From JAQBDA01 sp963709875 (GTDB lineage: Bacteria; Chloroflexota; Anaerolineae; Anaerolineales; UBA4823): a stretch of DNA of 64,000 bases. The first letter of the stretch is position 1. Each line of letters starts with the position of its first letter. Shown in pieces: positions 36,694-44,981 of the stretch. Location: positions 1 through 64,000 of the forward strand of contig CAVPYB010000002.1 in assembly GCA_963709875.1 (NCBI GenBank). Direction: 5' to 3'. The notes below the pieces were generated by a model. It was not told the DNA's origin and ran no database searches. It saw only the letters and a program-made list of their open reading frames with translations. The position numbers were made by a program, and so were the translations under genes.

Positions 36694-37902
36694 TCAAGCA
36701 GTGCTTGCGACTGCTGTACTTCTAGAAAACAAAGACCGCAGCAGAGGAGGTGTCAACAAAGTTGTTACGATGACAACTCCGACGATTGCCGCGAATGTTT
36801 GCTGGGATATGAATCCTTCCAAAATTCCCACCGACGCAACGATCAAACCTACTTCACCCCTGGACATCATTCCGACCCCAAGCTGCACGGATTCTAGATT
36901 GGTAAAACCGGCCAGTTTGGCACCTAATCCCGCACCAAACACTTTGCCAATGACAGCAACGACGATCATGACCAGCATCAGCAACACGCTCTGCGTAGTG
37001 AGCTGGCGAGCGTCCGCACTGAGACCGACATTGACAAAGAACACCGGCACAAATACGGCATATGCGAGCGTGGAGATCCCCGATTCAACTAATTCTTTTA
37101 CCCGCGTCCGCGAAAACATCAATCCGGCCAAGAATGCACCCGTTAGTGCAGCCATACTACCCAGGGCTTCGGCTGCCCAGGCATACAGCAGTGCAACAAC
37201 GAAAGCAAAGGCAATTAACCCCTTACTGATCGGCAAATTCTCGACCCTGTGTGACAATCTGGGCAGCACCCATATCCCCGCCGCGATCGCTATCGTGAGA
37301 TAGACCACCATTTGAACGATCACCATCAGGATGCTCAGCCAGCTGCTATCGCTGCCAGTTTGAAGGATGGCTATGAATATGGACAGTCCCAGAACGACCA
37401 GCACATCATCGAAGACCGCTGCCCCAAGCATGCTGATGCCAACCCGGCTGCGCAGCACTCCAAGCTCCATCAGTGTTTGCGCCGAGATGCTGACACTGGT
37501 GGCTGAAAGGACCAGACCGATGAAGAGCGAGGCGAGCATATCCAGGCCGAACAAGATACCAACCAGAGCGCCCAACCCCATCGGAACGACCACACCAAAG
37601 ATTCCTGCATAGACAGATACCTTGCCGGATTTTGCCAAGTCTGAGAGGTGTAAATCAAGCCCGGCGATAAACATCAACAACAGGACTCCCACTTCTGCAA
37701 GGTGTGAGATCGACTCTGCAAGATGTTCATCTGAGAAATATGGCCAGTGCAGGAAATTCAATATCGATGGACCCAGAATGATACCGACGATCAGTTCGCC
37801 CAATACAGATGGTTGGTTCAATCGATAGCTTATATAGCCACCAATTTTTGCTGCGACAATGATGACTACTAGTGCAATCGTGAATTGTAAAAAAGGTGTC
37901 AT
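36694..37902 (-). CDS. CPA2-family cation/proton antiporter (KefB/NapA-like)
   Basis: 402 aa, about 12-13 membrane helices. SVLGELIVGIILGP and EVGVLLLMFIAGLDLHLSDL are CPA2 signatures; AAVFDDVLVVLGLSIF carries the ion-coupling aspartates in helix 5; SMAALTGAFLAGLMFSRT and FFVNVGL follow; MMSRGEVGLIVASVGI is the conserved helix 10 region. No C-terminal TrkA-N domain, so control probably comes from the P-II-like protein encoded next. Exchanges K+ or Na+ for H+ across the inner membrane. Confidence 0.9.
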   Translation of the reverse strand: MTPFLQFTIALVVIIVAAKIGGYISYRLNQPSVLGELIVGIILGPSILNFLHWPYFSDEHLAESISHLAEVGVLLLMFIAGLDLHLSDLAKSGKVSVYAGIFGVVVPMGLGALVGILFGLDMLASLFIGLVLSATSVSISAQTLMELGVLRSRVGISMLGAAVFDDVLVVLGLSIFIAILQTGSDSSWLSILMVIVQMVVYLTIAIAAGIWVLPRLSHRVENLPISKGLIAFAFVVALLYAWAAEALGSMAALTGAFLAGLMFSRTRVKELVESGISTLAYAVFVPVFFVNVGLSADARQLTTQSVLLMLVMIVVAVIGKVFGAGLGAKLAGFTNLESVQLGVGMMSRGEVGLIVASVGILEGFISQQTFAAIVGVVIVTTLLTPPLLRSLFSRSTAVASTA

Positions 37903-37926
37903 TTATTCATATCCAATATGATCTGT

Positions 37927-39015
37927 TTATACCTGGCTGCTGGTATCCAGATCGACCAACTCATCTTCTGTTACCCTACGCGTCGCTTCACCGCCAGCCT
38001 GGTCAGCAGTTTCAGCTTCTCCCACCGGCGGCCAAGGGGGTAATCCCAACAATTTGCGATGCACATATGCACCGACAATCTTACCCGAGGCGATCATCGG
38101 CACGACGATGATTGCACCCAGGAGGCCGCTCAGAACCAGCGCTCCGATCAACCCGATCACGACAATTGCCGGGTGAAGTCGCAAACGATTTCCTAGCAGC
38201 TGAGGTCTCAGCCATAGGTTATCCACCTGCTGGACGAGGGCGTAAACGATGATCAGCATCACGATCATCCCGATCCAGGAATATGGAATCAACCCGGCTT
38301 GATAAAGCAGCACCACACCAAGCGAGCCAAGCACGAGTAGAAGCGCTAAAACGAAGAAGATAAGCAGTTGGACCCTGAGAAACACAACCCAGGTATCGTC
38401 AATCTCATCCAGCAATCGAGCGGCGTCGGATTGGTAATCAGCCGGGAAAAGGCTTACCAACCAGGGTTTGATCTTAGGCCCGTCCTTCAAGAAGTAATAC
38501 AGGCAGAAAACGATCACCATTCCCCACAGCAGGTTGGTTGTCAATCCGGAGAGGATATTGAATGAACCTCCAGGGATAAATGAGAGCACTCCACCCACTG
38601 CCTGCCCTATATTGTCAACCAGCAGTTCTGGTGAGAGCTGGAAGCCCAATATGCCAATCGGGCGCAAGATCCAGACTTGGATCTCCTGGATCGCTTCATT
38701 GAGGTTGATACCGAAGTTGCGAAACTGGTCATATGCAACCGCACCCAGTGCAGCTGGAAGCGACACGAGGATCACAAGGATCAGGATGATTACAATGATC
38801 GATGCCAGACTACGATTCAATCGAGCCCTGTTGGTCAAGAACCGCACCAAGGGGTCAATCAGATATGCCAGTAACGCTCCGATAAATACCGCTTCAACCA
38901 GCGGTAATGCAACAATAAACATCCAGATCAGGGAGATCAGGAGGATAATCGCCGCAACCCAGCGCGCTGTAAGCGACCATGCCGGGCTCTCTGTAGGGGA
39001 ATTTGGGACACTCAT
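37927..39015 (-). CDS. AI-2E family membrane transporter (PerM/YdiK-like)
   Basis: 362 aa with about seven helices: one near residues 19-45, the pair around 60-85, a periplasmic-like middle segment, then helices from 165 onward. QVDNLWLRPQLLGNRLRLHPAIVVIGLIGA near residues 265-295 is the family signature, as is GLLGAIIVVPM. The family includes exporters and Na+/H+ antiporters, so the substrate is open. Hydrophilic acidic tail of about 35 residues. Same strand as the antiporter pair and site-2 protease. Confidence 0.88.
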   Translation of the reverse strand: MSVPNSPTESPAWSLTARWVAAIILLISLIWMFIVALPLVEAVFIGALLAYLIDPLVRFLTNRARLNRSLASIIVIILILVILVSLPAALGAVAYDQFRNFGINLNEAIQEIQVWILRPIGILGFQLSPELLVDNIGQAVGGVLSFIPGGSFNILSGLTTNLLWGMVIVFCLYYFLKDGPKIKPWLVSLFPADYQSDAARLLDEIDDTWVVFLRVQLLIFFVLALLLVLGSLGVVLLYQAGLIPYSWIGMIVMLIIVYALVQQVDNLWLRPQLLGNRLRLHPAIVVIGLIGALVLSGLLGAIIVVPMIASGKIVGAYVHRKLLGLPPWPPVGEAETADQAGGEATRRVTEDELVDLDTSSQV

Positions 39016-39066
39016 AGCCAGTACAAGAATTATATACTACCCATTGCAAAATGGTATCGACATACC

Positions 39067-40182
39067 TTATATTCCCAGTTCAGCTCTGGTGCGCAGATAA
39101 TGGACGATCTGTTCGCGGGTCAGTACACCGACTAACTCACCATGCGCCAGAACGGGTATCTGGGCGATATTTGCGCTGTCCATCGTCTGCAAGGCAGCCA
39201 GTAGATCGGTATCCGGATCTATGGAGATAATCCGGTTGACCGGTATCATCGCCGCACGGATAGTGGTAAAGCGCCACTTCGGCTGGGGAATTTGGGATAT
39301 GTCACGGAGAGTAATCATCCCCTCCAGTTTTCCGTTATCAGCTACGAAGAAACAGCGCTGTCCCCCGGTCAGCACACGCTCTTCAACTAGCTGGTTGATC
39401 GACGCCAGGCTATCCACCCGGCTGCAATCCTGGCTCATGATCTGGGTGACTTTAACGCCGCTTAGTGCTTGCTGGATATTGGTCTGCGCAACCGAGCTTG
39501 CAGCAGCATTCTGCAAGAACCAGCCGATGAAAACCAGCCAAAGTCCATTTAGAAACTGCCCGCCGAATATCGAATAGACACCCCATCCAATGAAGCCAAA
39601 CGCAACCACTTGTCCGAAAAAGGAGGCAATCCTGGTGGCCCGTTGGAAATCCTTTGTCGCCCACCAGACAACTGCGCGCAGAACCCGGCCACCGTCAAGA
39701 GGGAAGCCAGGGATCATGTTGAAAGCTGCTAGAATAAAGTTAATACGCATCAGGTACAAGCTGGGAGCGGCTAGGAACGGCACACTTTGATCTACAAGGT
39801 AGGCCAGTCCGAATATGCCAGCCAGGGCCAGGCTCACGAGTGGTCCAGCTATCGCGATGCGGAATTCTGCACCCGGGGTACGCGGTTCTTGCTCGATCTG
39901 AGCCACACCACCAAAGATGAATAGTGTGATCCCTTTTACAGGTATTTTGTTACGCAGCGCGATGATAGAATGCCCAAGTTCGTGTGCCAGCACCGAGACG
40001 AAGAAGAACAATGTGGTAATCACCCCGAGGATGACATAGCTGATGACGGTCAGTTGAGGATACTCGTTTGGGAAATATCCACTTGAAAGTGACCAGGTCA
40101 GCAGTGCAAATACTACAAACCAGCTGACGTGCACACCGATAGGTATGCCTAAGATGCGACCGAGTTTAATACCCGCATCCAT
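39067..40182 (-). CDS. Site-2 protease (M50) with CBS pair
   Basis: 371 aa. Membrane metalloprotease core with HELGH at residues 67-71 and NMIPGFPLDGGR with Asp163 completing the zinc site, within about six helices. Two CBS motifs fill residues about 240-365 (ITLRDISQIP, VLTREQIVHYL). This SpoIVFB-like arrangement cleaves transmembrane segments; CBS domains usually sense adenine nucleotides and set activity. CAGGAGT precedes the ATG. Substrate unknown; the membrane-tethered sigma-like protein at 44,982-47,535 is an attractive candidate but this is only inference. Confidence 0.92.
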   Translation of the reverse strand: MDAGIKLGRILGIPIGVHVSWFVVFALLTWSLSSGYFPNEYPQLTVISYVILGVITTLFFFVSVLAHELGHSIIALRNKIPVKGITLFIFGGVAQIEQEPRTPGAEFRIAIAGPLVSLALAGIFGLAYLVDQSVPFLAAPSLYLMRINFILAAFNMIPGFPLDGGRVLRAVVWWATKDFQRATRIASFFGQVVAFGFIGWGVYSIFGGQFLNGLWLVFIGWFLQNAAASSVAQTNIQQALSGVKVTQIMSQDCSRVDSLASINQLVEERVLTGGQRCFFVADNGKLEGMITLRDISQIPQPKWRFTTIRAAMIPVNRIISIDPDTDLLAALQTMDSANIAQIPVLAHGELVGVLTREQIVHYLRTRAELGI

Positions 40183-40544
40183 TTTTAAACTCCTGAAACA
40201 CTACTTGTCTATAAGAAAACCGGTCTTCTCATCAGGGTTAGGCAATTCGCTGAAAGAAATATTACAAACTTTCTAGATGTTATCAACGAATTGCTTAAGC
40301 AAACCGCCGTTCGAGCTGATGCATATTATTAAAATATACTCGGCGGTTTGCCTAGTTATACGGCATGATGAGTTATCGGTTCAATGCCGCACAAACCATG
40401 AACCCCTCATAAATCAATAACACACCACAATAGTAACATGATTTCCGAGCGATATCAATGTAGTGTATATATATTGTTAAGCTATAGTAATGAAACTCTT
40501 ATAGATTTCTGGCAGATACAGTATTATCAGTGTATATGCTGCCC
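40183..40544. other. Intergenic region with 11-bp inverted repeat
   Basis: 362 bases without a credible gene, upstream of the site-2 protease and downstream of the pdh operon. GCAAACCGCCG (40299-40309) and CGGCGGTTTGC (40341-40351) are perfectly complementary around an AT-rich 31-base centre, and GCAATTCG (40242-40249) pairs with CGAATTGC (40287-40294). No T tract follows, so neither is a canonical terminator. Confidence 0.45.
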
Positions 40545-41120
40545 TCAATCAAGATTATCGGCTAACTCGCCGTACAAATACCAAAATCGATCCACCGGAA
40601 ATCCGCTGGCATATTCTTCTCCCCAAATAAAACTTCCAGGAATAAACACTGACTGCAACATGATGTCAAGCCCGTGGAGCAGCTCGATCTCTTCATTTGC
40701 TGGATCTGCAAAATCCGTCAGAAGTGTCAGCATGACCCTGCGGCTCACTTCATAAGCGTAGCGATCGACATTATTCTCCGCATCCCGTCGGTAATCCTCC
40801 AAATAGTTACGCCACAACCGGAGTCGGGCGCCAAACTCTCGGGAGGATTTCTTTTCCCAGGCCGACCTCCACTGCGCCTGCTGCCTTCCGATCTTGCTCT
40901 CGGCCCGTTCTAGCTCAAACTGCTGGTCAAGCGATAGGCTTCGGGCACGTAATTTTTGTAGCGTTAGCAACAATGTGCCAAGCGTGAGGTTTGGGTATGT
41001 CGGACCCCCGCCTTGTGGTGCTGCCACCAGTGACCAGTACACATCCTCCGCCAGCAGATAACTCTCCAAAACGGGCAGTGCGGCTTCAATATACCCGAGA
41101 TCATATTCCGCAGATACCAT
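40545..41120 (-). CDS. Conserved-looking hypothetical protein after pdh genes
   Basis: 191 aa, predicted mostly helical, rich in Glu, Arg and Leu, no signal peptide, membrane helix or metal motif. The middle (about residues 50-125) looks like paired amphipathic helices (TLLLTLQKLRARSLSLDQQFELERAESKI region). Starts 11 bases after the E2 stop, so cotranscribed with pyruvate dehydrogenase. Codon use resembles its neighbours and the frame is intact, so it is a real gene. I do not recognise the family and assign no function. Confidence 0.7.
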   Translation of the reverse strand: MVSAEYDLGYIEAALPVLESYLLAEDVYWSLVAAPQGGGPTYPNLTLGTLLLTLQKLRARSLSLDQQFELERAESKIGRQQAQWRSAWEKKSSREFGARLRLWRNYLEDYRRDAENNVDRYAYEVSRRVMLTLLTDFADPANEEIELLHGLDIMLQSVFIPGSFIWGEEYASGFPVDRFWYLYGELADNLD

Positions 41121-41131
41121 CGAATATCTAG

Positions 41132-42391
41132 TTAAACCATCAGACGCAGTGGTTCCTGAATATATTTCGCCAGTGTTTGCATGAACTGAGCAGCTTCTGC
41201 TCCGTCGCTGACCCGGTGATCTACTGAGATGGTGGCTTTCATCCGCAAGCCCGGAACCACCTGCCCATTTTCTACAACTGGTACTTCTCGCGCTGCACCC
41301 ACAGCAAGAATAGCGGCCTCAGGCGGGTTGATAATTGCAATGAAGTGATCAACATCGAACATACCTAAATTGCTGACCGAGAATGTAGAACCTTCAATAT
41401 CTTCAGGCTTCACCTTCCCATCTCTTGCTCTAGCCACCATCGTACGCACTTCTGCTGTTATCAACCTTACCGGCTTCAGGTCGGCATCACGACATACGAC
41501 TGTCAGCAAGCCCCCCTCAACAGCCACAGCAACGCCAATATTGACCTGTCCATGGCGAATGACCTGATCTCCGTCCAGTGAGGCGTTCAGATTTGGAAAT
41601 TCCCTCAATGACAGCGCGGCTGCTTTCAAGATGTAATCATTGACAGAAGTTTTCTCATCCTCCGGCAGCAGCAAGTTCACCTGCTTACGCAAATCGAGCA
41701 ACGCGGCCATATCGTATTCATTAGTTACATAGAAGTGCGGCACCTGCTGCTTGGCTTCTTTCATCCGCCGTCCGATCGCAGCCCTCAACCGGTTAAGGGG
41801 TATGGTCTGTGTCTCGCCCCTGGCAATCACAGGTAGAGTCGAAGGTAGAACGGCTTCTCTTGATGGAGCTGCTGTTGGGACAAAGGCTTCAATATCCGAC
41901 TTTGTAATTCGACCGCCTGTACCGGTTCCTTGCACATGCCGCAAATTGATACCCTTCTCATCAGCCATCCGACGGGCAACGGGTGTTGCCTTGACACCAC
42001 CGGGATACTGCTCGCCTTCAACGGGCACCGGCACCTGGGCTGACTCCTCTGCACCTGAGGGAGAAGACCGGTCCTCTTCGAATGTCGTCCCAGTTGGCGC
42101 TTGCTTTTCTTCCGGGATCTCCCCGAGTATCTGGTCGAAATCGACATCCTCTCCCGGAGCGGATATCACAGCGATCGGGTCATTGACCGGGATCACTTCC
42201 CCTTCCGGAACCAGGTGACGGGCCACAATCCCCTCATACGTCGACTCGACCTCTACCGTTGCTTTGTCTGTCTCGATTTCTGCCAGGACAGCACCTTTGG
42301 CGATGGCTTCCCCTTCAAGGACAACCCAGCGTACCAGCACCCCTTCTGCCATGTCGAAACCAAGCTTAGGCATGGTAACAATATCAGCCAT
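41132..42391 (-). CDS. pdhC: Dihydrolipoyl acyltransferase, E2 of pyruvate dehydrogenase complex
   Basis: 419 aa. One lipoyl domain (residues 1-78, EIETDKATVEVES with the lipoyl Lys), an acidic/Pro linker, the E1/E3-binding domain (ATPVARRMADEKGINL ... GTGTGGRITKSDI, about 135-170) and the catalytic CAT domain from about 200, ending with ISVDHRVSDGAEAAQF, which holds the catalytic His and Asp. Starts at the ATG 42391, overlapping the E1beta stop (TGATG), with AAGGAGG upstream; the GTG three bases earlier is less likely. Transfers acetyl from lipoamide to CoA. No E3 gene is in the window. Confidence 0.93.
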   Translation of the reverse strand: MADIVTMPKLGFDMAEGVLVRWVVLEGEAIAKGAVLAEIETDKATVEVESTYEGIVARHLVPEGEVIPVNDPIAVISAPGEDVDFDQILGEIPEEKQAPTGTTFEEDRSSPSGAEESAQVPVPVEGEQYPGGVKATPVARRMADEKGINLRHVQGTGTGGRITKSDIEAFVPTAAPSREAVLPSTLPVIARGETQTIPLNRLRAAIGRRMKEAKQQVPHFYVTNEYDMAALLDLRKQVNLLLPEDEKTSVNDYILKAAALSLREFPNLNASLDGDQVIRHGQVNIGVAVAVEGGLLTVVCRDADLKPVRLITAEVRTMVARARDGKVKPEDIEGSTFSVSNLGMFDVDHFIAIINPPEAAILAVGAAREVPVVENGQVVPGLRMKATISVDHRVSDGAEAAQFMQTLAKYIQEPLRLMV

Positions 42392-43362
42392 CACAGCACC
42401 TCCTTGACAGCCTTCACCACATCCTCAACCTGGGGAAGCGCCAACTGCTCCAGCGTTCGGTTATAGGGAAGCGGCACTTCCTTCTGAGCCACACGCTGAA
42501 TTGGCGCATCGATGTAATCGAAAGCCTGTTCATAGATACGAGCAGCCACCTCCGATCCGACACCGTATGACCGCCAGCCTTCTTCAACAATGACCGCTCG
42601 GTTGGTCTTCTTAAACGACTGGAGCACAGGTTCCATATCTAGAGGGCGAAGCGTCCGCAGGTCAACGATTTCAGCTTCAATGCCATCCTTTGCCAGCTGA
42701 TTTGCCGCCTTGCTGGATATCTCTAACATCTTGCTGTATGTCACAATGGTGACATCCTTGCCGGGTCGTTGGATCTTCGACTCACCGATAGGAACAGTGT
42801 AATCACCGTCCGGGACATCTGCTCTTACCTGATAAAGTGTGGCATGCTCGATGAACAGCACCGGATCGTTGGAGCGAATGGCGGCTTTTAGCAGTCCTTT
42901 TGCATCTTCTGGAGTACCCGGAGCAACTACTTTCAATCCGGGGAAATGAGCAAATACTGCGTCGGGGGTTTGTGAGTGCGTTGCACCCAGCTGGCGCCCA
43001 CCCCCACCCACAGCCCGGATGACAAGCGGCAAGATGAATTGACCACCGAACATATAATGCAGTTTGGCAGCTTCATTAACGATATGCTCCATCGCTGAAA
43101 AAGCAAAGTTGATCGTCATCAGCTCTGCCACAGGTCTCAACCCGGTCAAAGCAGCTCCGATACCCGCCCCGACGATCGCCGCCTCTGCAATCGGCGTATC
43201 ACGCACCCTATCGGGGCCGAAATGATCGTAAAATCCCTTTGTAACCGCGTATGTACCACCCCACACACCGACCTCTTCTCCGAGGATAAACACACTCGGG
43301 TCACGCTCCATTTCCTCCCATAATGCCTGGGAGATTGCTTCACGCATCGTTATTCTTGCCAT
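42391..43362 (-). CDS. pdhB: Pyruvate dehydrogenase E1 component, beta subunit
   Basis: 323 aa transketolase-type pyrimidine-binding subunit. MREAISQALWEEMERDPSVFILGEEVGVWGG opens the family, the TPP-activating Glu lies in GEEVG, and FGPDRVRDTPIAEAAIVGAGIGAALTGLRP, AKLHYMFGGQ and SQTPDAVFAHFPGLKVVAP follow. The C-terminal transketolase domain has EGWRSYGVGSEV. Pairs with the alpha subunit 48 bases upstream. Branched-chain or acetoin dehydrogenase is possible on sequence alone; pyruvate is the most likely substrate. Confidence 0.92.
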   Translation of the reverse strand: MARITMREAISQALWEEMERDPSVFILGEEVGVWGGTYAVTKGFYDHFGPDRVRDTPIAEAAIVGAGIGAALTGLRPVAELMTINFAFSAMEHIVNEAAKLHYMFGGQFILPLVIRAVGGGGRQLGATHSQTPDAVFAHFPGLKVVAPGTPEDAKGLLKAAIRSNDPVLFIEHATLYQVRADVPDGDYTVPIGESKIQRPGKDVTIVTYSKMLEISSKAANQLAKDGIEAEIVDLRTLRPLDMEPVLQSFKKTNRAVIVEEGWRSYGVGSEVAARIYEQAFDYIDAPIQRVAQKEVPLPYNRTLEQLALPQVEDVVKAVKEVL

Positions 43363-43410
43363 TTTTATTCCCTTATTTTGTTTTCAAATCACTCGCCTGA
43401 CTCAGCAGGA

Positions 43411-44370
43411 TTAACTTTCTACATAAACATGCTCGAACAGTGCATCAGCAATCGGATCAGGATCAGCCTCTGCCAGCTGCACCGCCTCCAGGACTTCCCG
43501 CTCGATCTGTTCATCGATGGTGTTGAGTTCATTTTCCGGAATGATCTTATGCTCGACAAGGTAGCGGCGATAAATTCCGATGGGATCATTTTCCTGCCAT
43601 TTTTTTACTTCATCGGATTGCCGGTAGCGTTCAGGATCACCCATTGAATGTCCACGGAAGCGATATGTGACAATCTCCAAGAAATATGGTCCATTTCCAC
43701 CGCGCACTGACTCGATAGCCTCTTTTGTGGCTTCGCGGACAGCCATGATATCCATCCCATCGGCCCTGCTATTGGGGATCCCATAACCATCGGCCTTCTG
43801 ACGCATCTCAGGGACTGCTGAAGCACGCTCAACTGCAGTCCCCATCCCATACTGGTTGTTCTCACAAACCCATAATACGGGTAGATTCCACACTTTGGAT
43901 AGATTCAGTGCTTCATGGAAGTAACCGATGTTCGTTGCTCCATCCCCAAACATGCAGATCGTGATACCGTCATTCTTTTGGTACTGGTCGCCGAGTGCAA
44001 GACCTGCTGCGATTGGAAGGTGCGCCCCAACGATGGCATGCCCACCCCAGAAGTTCTTGCTTACATCGGCCAGGTGCATCGAGCCGCCTTTACCTTTAGA
44101 GCTGCCGGTTGCTTTGCCCATCAGCTCCGCCAGGATCTCTCTGGCACTTAAGCCGCAGTTGATCGCCACTCCATGGTCACGGTAAGCCGTAATCACACGG
44201 TCTTGCGGTTGGCGGAGGGATATCAATCCCGTGCTGACCGCCTCCTGACCAATATAAAGGTGCAGAAATCCGCCTATCTTTCCCTGCTGGTATAGTTGCG
44301 CAGACTGCTCTTCCACCAGGCGTATGACCACCATCTGGCGATATAATTCCAGGTATTCACTTTTTTCCAT
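43411..44370 (-). CDS. pdhA: Pyruvate dehydrogenase E1 component, alpha subunit
   Basis: 319 aa. YRQMVVIRLVEEQSAQLYQQGKIGGFLHLYIGQEAV is the family N-terminus; YRDHGVAINCG follows; GKGGSMHLADVSKNFWGGHAIVGAHLPIAAGLAL leads to the ThDP motif MFGDGATNIGYFHEALNLSKVWNLPVLWVCENNQYG (GDG ... NN). The HSMGDPERYR loop is the region that is phosphorylated in eukaryotes. ATG 44370 with AAAGG upstream is preferred to an in-frame start 30 bases earlier. Confidence 0.93.
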   Translation of the reverse strand: MEKSEYLELYRQMVVIRLVEEQSAQLYQQGKIGGFLHLYIGQEAVSTGLISLRQPQDRVITAYRDHGVAINCGLSAREILAELMGKATGSSKGKGGSMHLADVSKNFWGGHAIVGAHLPIAAGLALGDQYQKNDGITICMFGDGATNIGYFHEALNLSKVWNLPVLWVCENNQYGMGTAVERASAVPEMRQKADGYGIPNSRADGMDIMAVREATKEAIESVRGGNGPYFLEIVTYRFRGHSMGDPERYRQSDEVKKWQENDPIGIYRRYLVEHKIIPENELNTIDEQIEREVLEAVQLAEADPDPIADALFEHVYVES

Positions 44371-44404
44371 TTGGTTGCCTTTCAAATCATATAATCGCAC
44401 AAAA

Positions 44405-44429
44405 TAACACCGGGGATAACCCGGCGTTA
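44405..44429 (-). promoter_or_regulatory. Hairpin in pdhA leader, possible attenuator
   Basis: TAACGCCGGG and CCCGGTGTTA (minus strand 44429-44405) form a 10-bp stem with one G-U pair and a 5-base loop, followed by TTTTG. It lies between a TATAAT (44476-44471) and the pdhA start. Could end the CBS-gene transcript or attenuate pdh expression. Confidence 0.45.
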
Positions 44430-44470
44430 CAGCGTTTCTGTGTTACGTTAAGGATCTTAGGAACGCAAAA

Positions 44471-44476
44471 ATTATA
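44471..44476 (-). promoter_or_regulatory. Extended -10 box of the pdh operon
   Basis: Minus strand reads TGGTATAAT, a perfect TATAAT with the TG extension. No good -35 at 17 bases. It is 101 bases upstream of the pdhA ATG and just outside the CBS gene stop. Confidence 0.5.
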
Positions 44477-44499
44477 CCAGATCACTCCATTAAATAGTT

Positions 44500-44907
44500 T
44501 CAGCCCTTTTCCCCCCATCCTATCTCCTCAGCAGCTGTGAAAATATCGGTTACAGATATTAATCCGATCAGTGCACCATGTTCGTCCGCTACCGGCATGT
44601 GGTGGATATGAAGTTCCTGCATCAATCTCGAGCACTCTTTCAGCGTCCAATCAGGGTTGGCAACCGATACCGGGGCAGTCATAATCTCCCGGATTTGAGT
44701 TTCCGCTGGGTCCCTGTCCGCACCCACGATCTTATCCCTGATATCCGTTGTGGTCACGATGCCATAGCTCGGAGTGCCGGATGTGATATCCACGATCAGG
44801 CTGTGGATATTCCGGCGGCGCATCAAAGTCAAGGCATAAGATACGCTGCTGTCAGGGTCGATCACGATAACCGGACTGCTCATCCAATCTCTCACTTTAA
44901 CTGGCAT
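44500..44907 (-). CDS. Two-CBS-domain protein
   Basis: 135 aa made entirely of a CBS pair: VRDWMSSPVIVIDPDSSVSYALTLMRRRNIHSLIV ... GIVTTTDI, then IREIMTAPVSVANPDWTLKECSRLMQELHIHHMPV ... LIGLISVTDI. Stand-alone CBS pairs bind AMP/ATP or related ligands and act as energy sensors. GGGAGA precedes the ATG. Upstream of and co-directional with pdhA, but separated by a promoter and hairpin. Target unknown. Confidence 0.88.
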   Translation of the reverse strand: MPVKVRDWMSSPVIVIDPDSSVSYALTLMRRRNIHSLIVDITSGTPSYGIVTTTDIRDKIVGADRDPAETQIREIMTAPVSVANPDWTLKECSRLMQELHIHHMPVADEHGALIGLISVTDIFTAAEEIGWGEKG

Positions 44908-44981
44908 ACTGTCTCCCGTCCACTTGATTCCTCCGTTACAATGCCATCTTCTTACCTAATTATATGACAAAATCAATCTCG

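Noticed and set aside
40438..40755. 105-codon plus-strand frame
   Set aside because: It runs antisense into the intact hypothetical gene at 40,545-41,120, and its first part lies in AT-rich spacer with no ribosome site.
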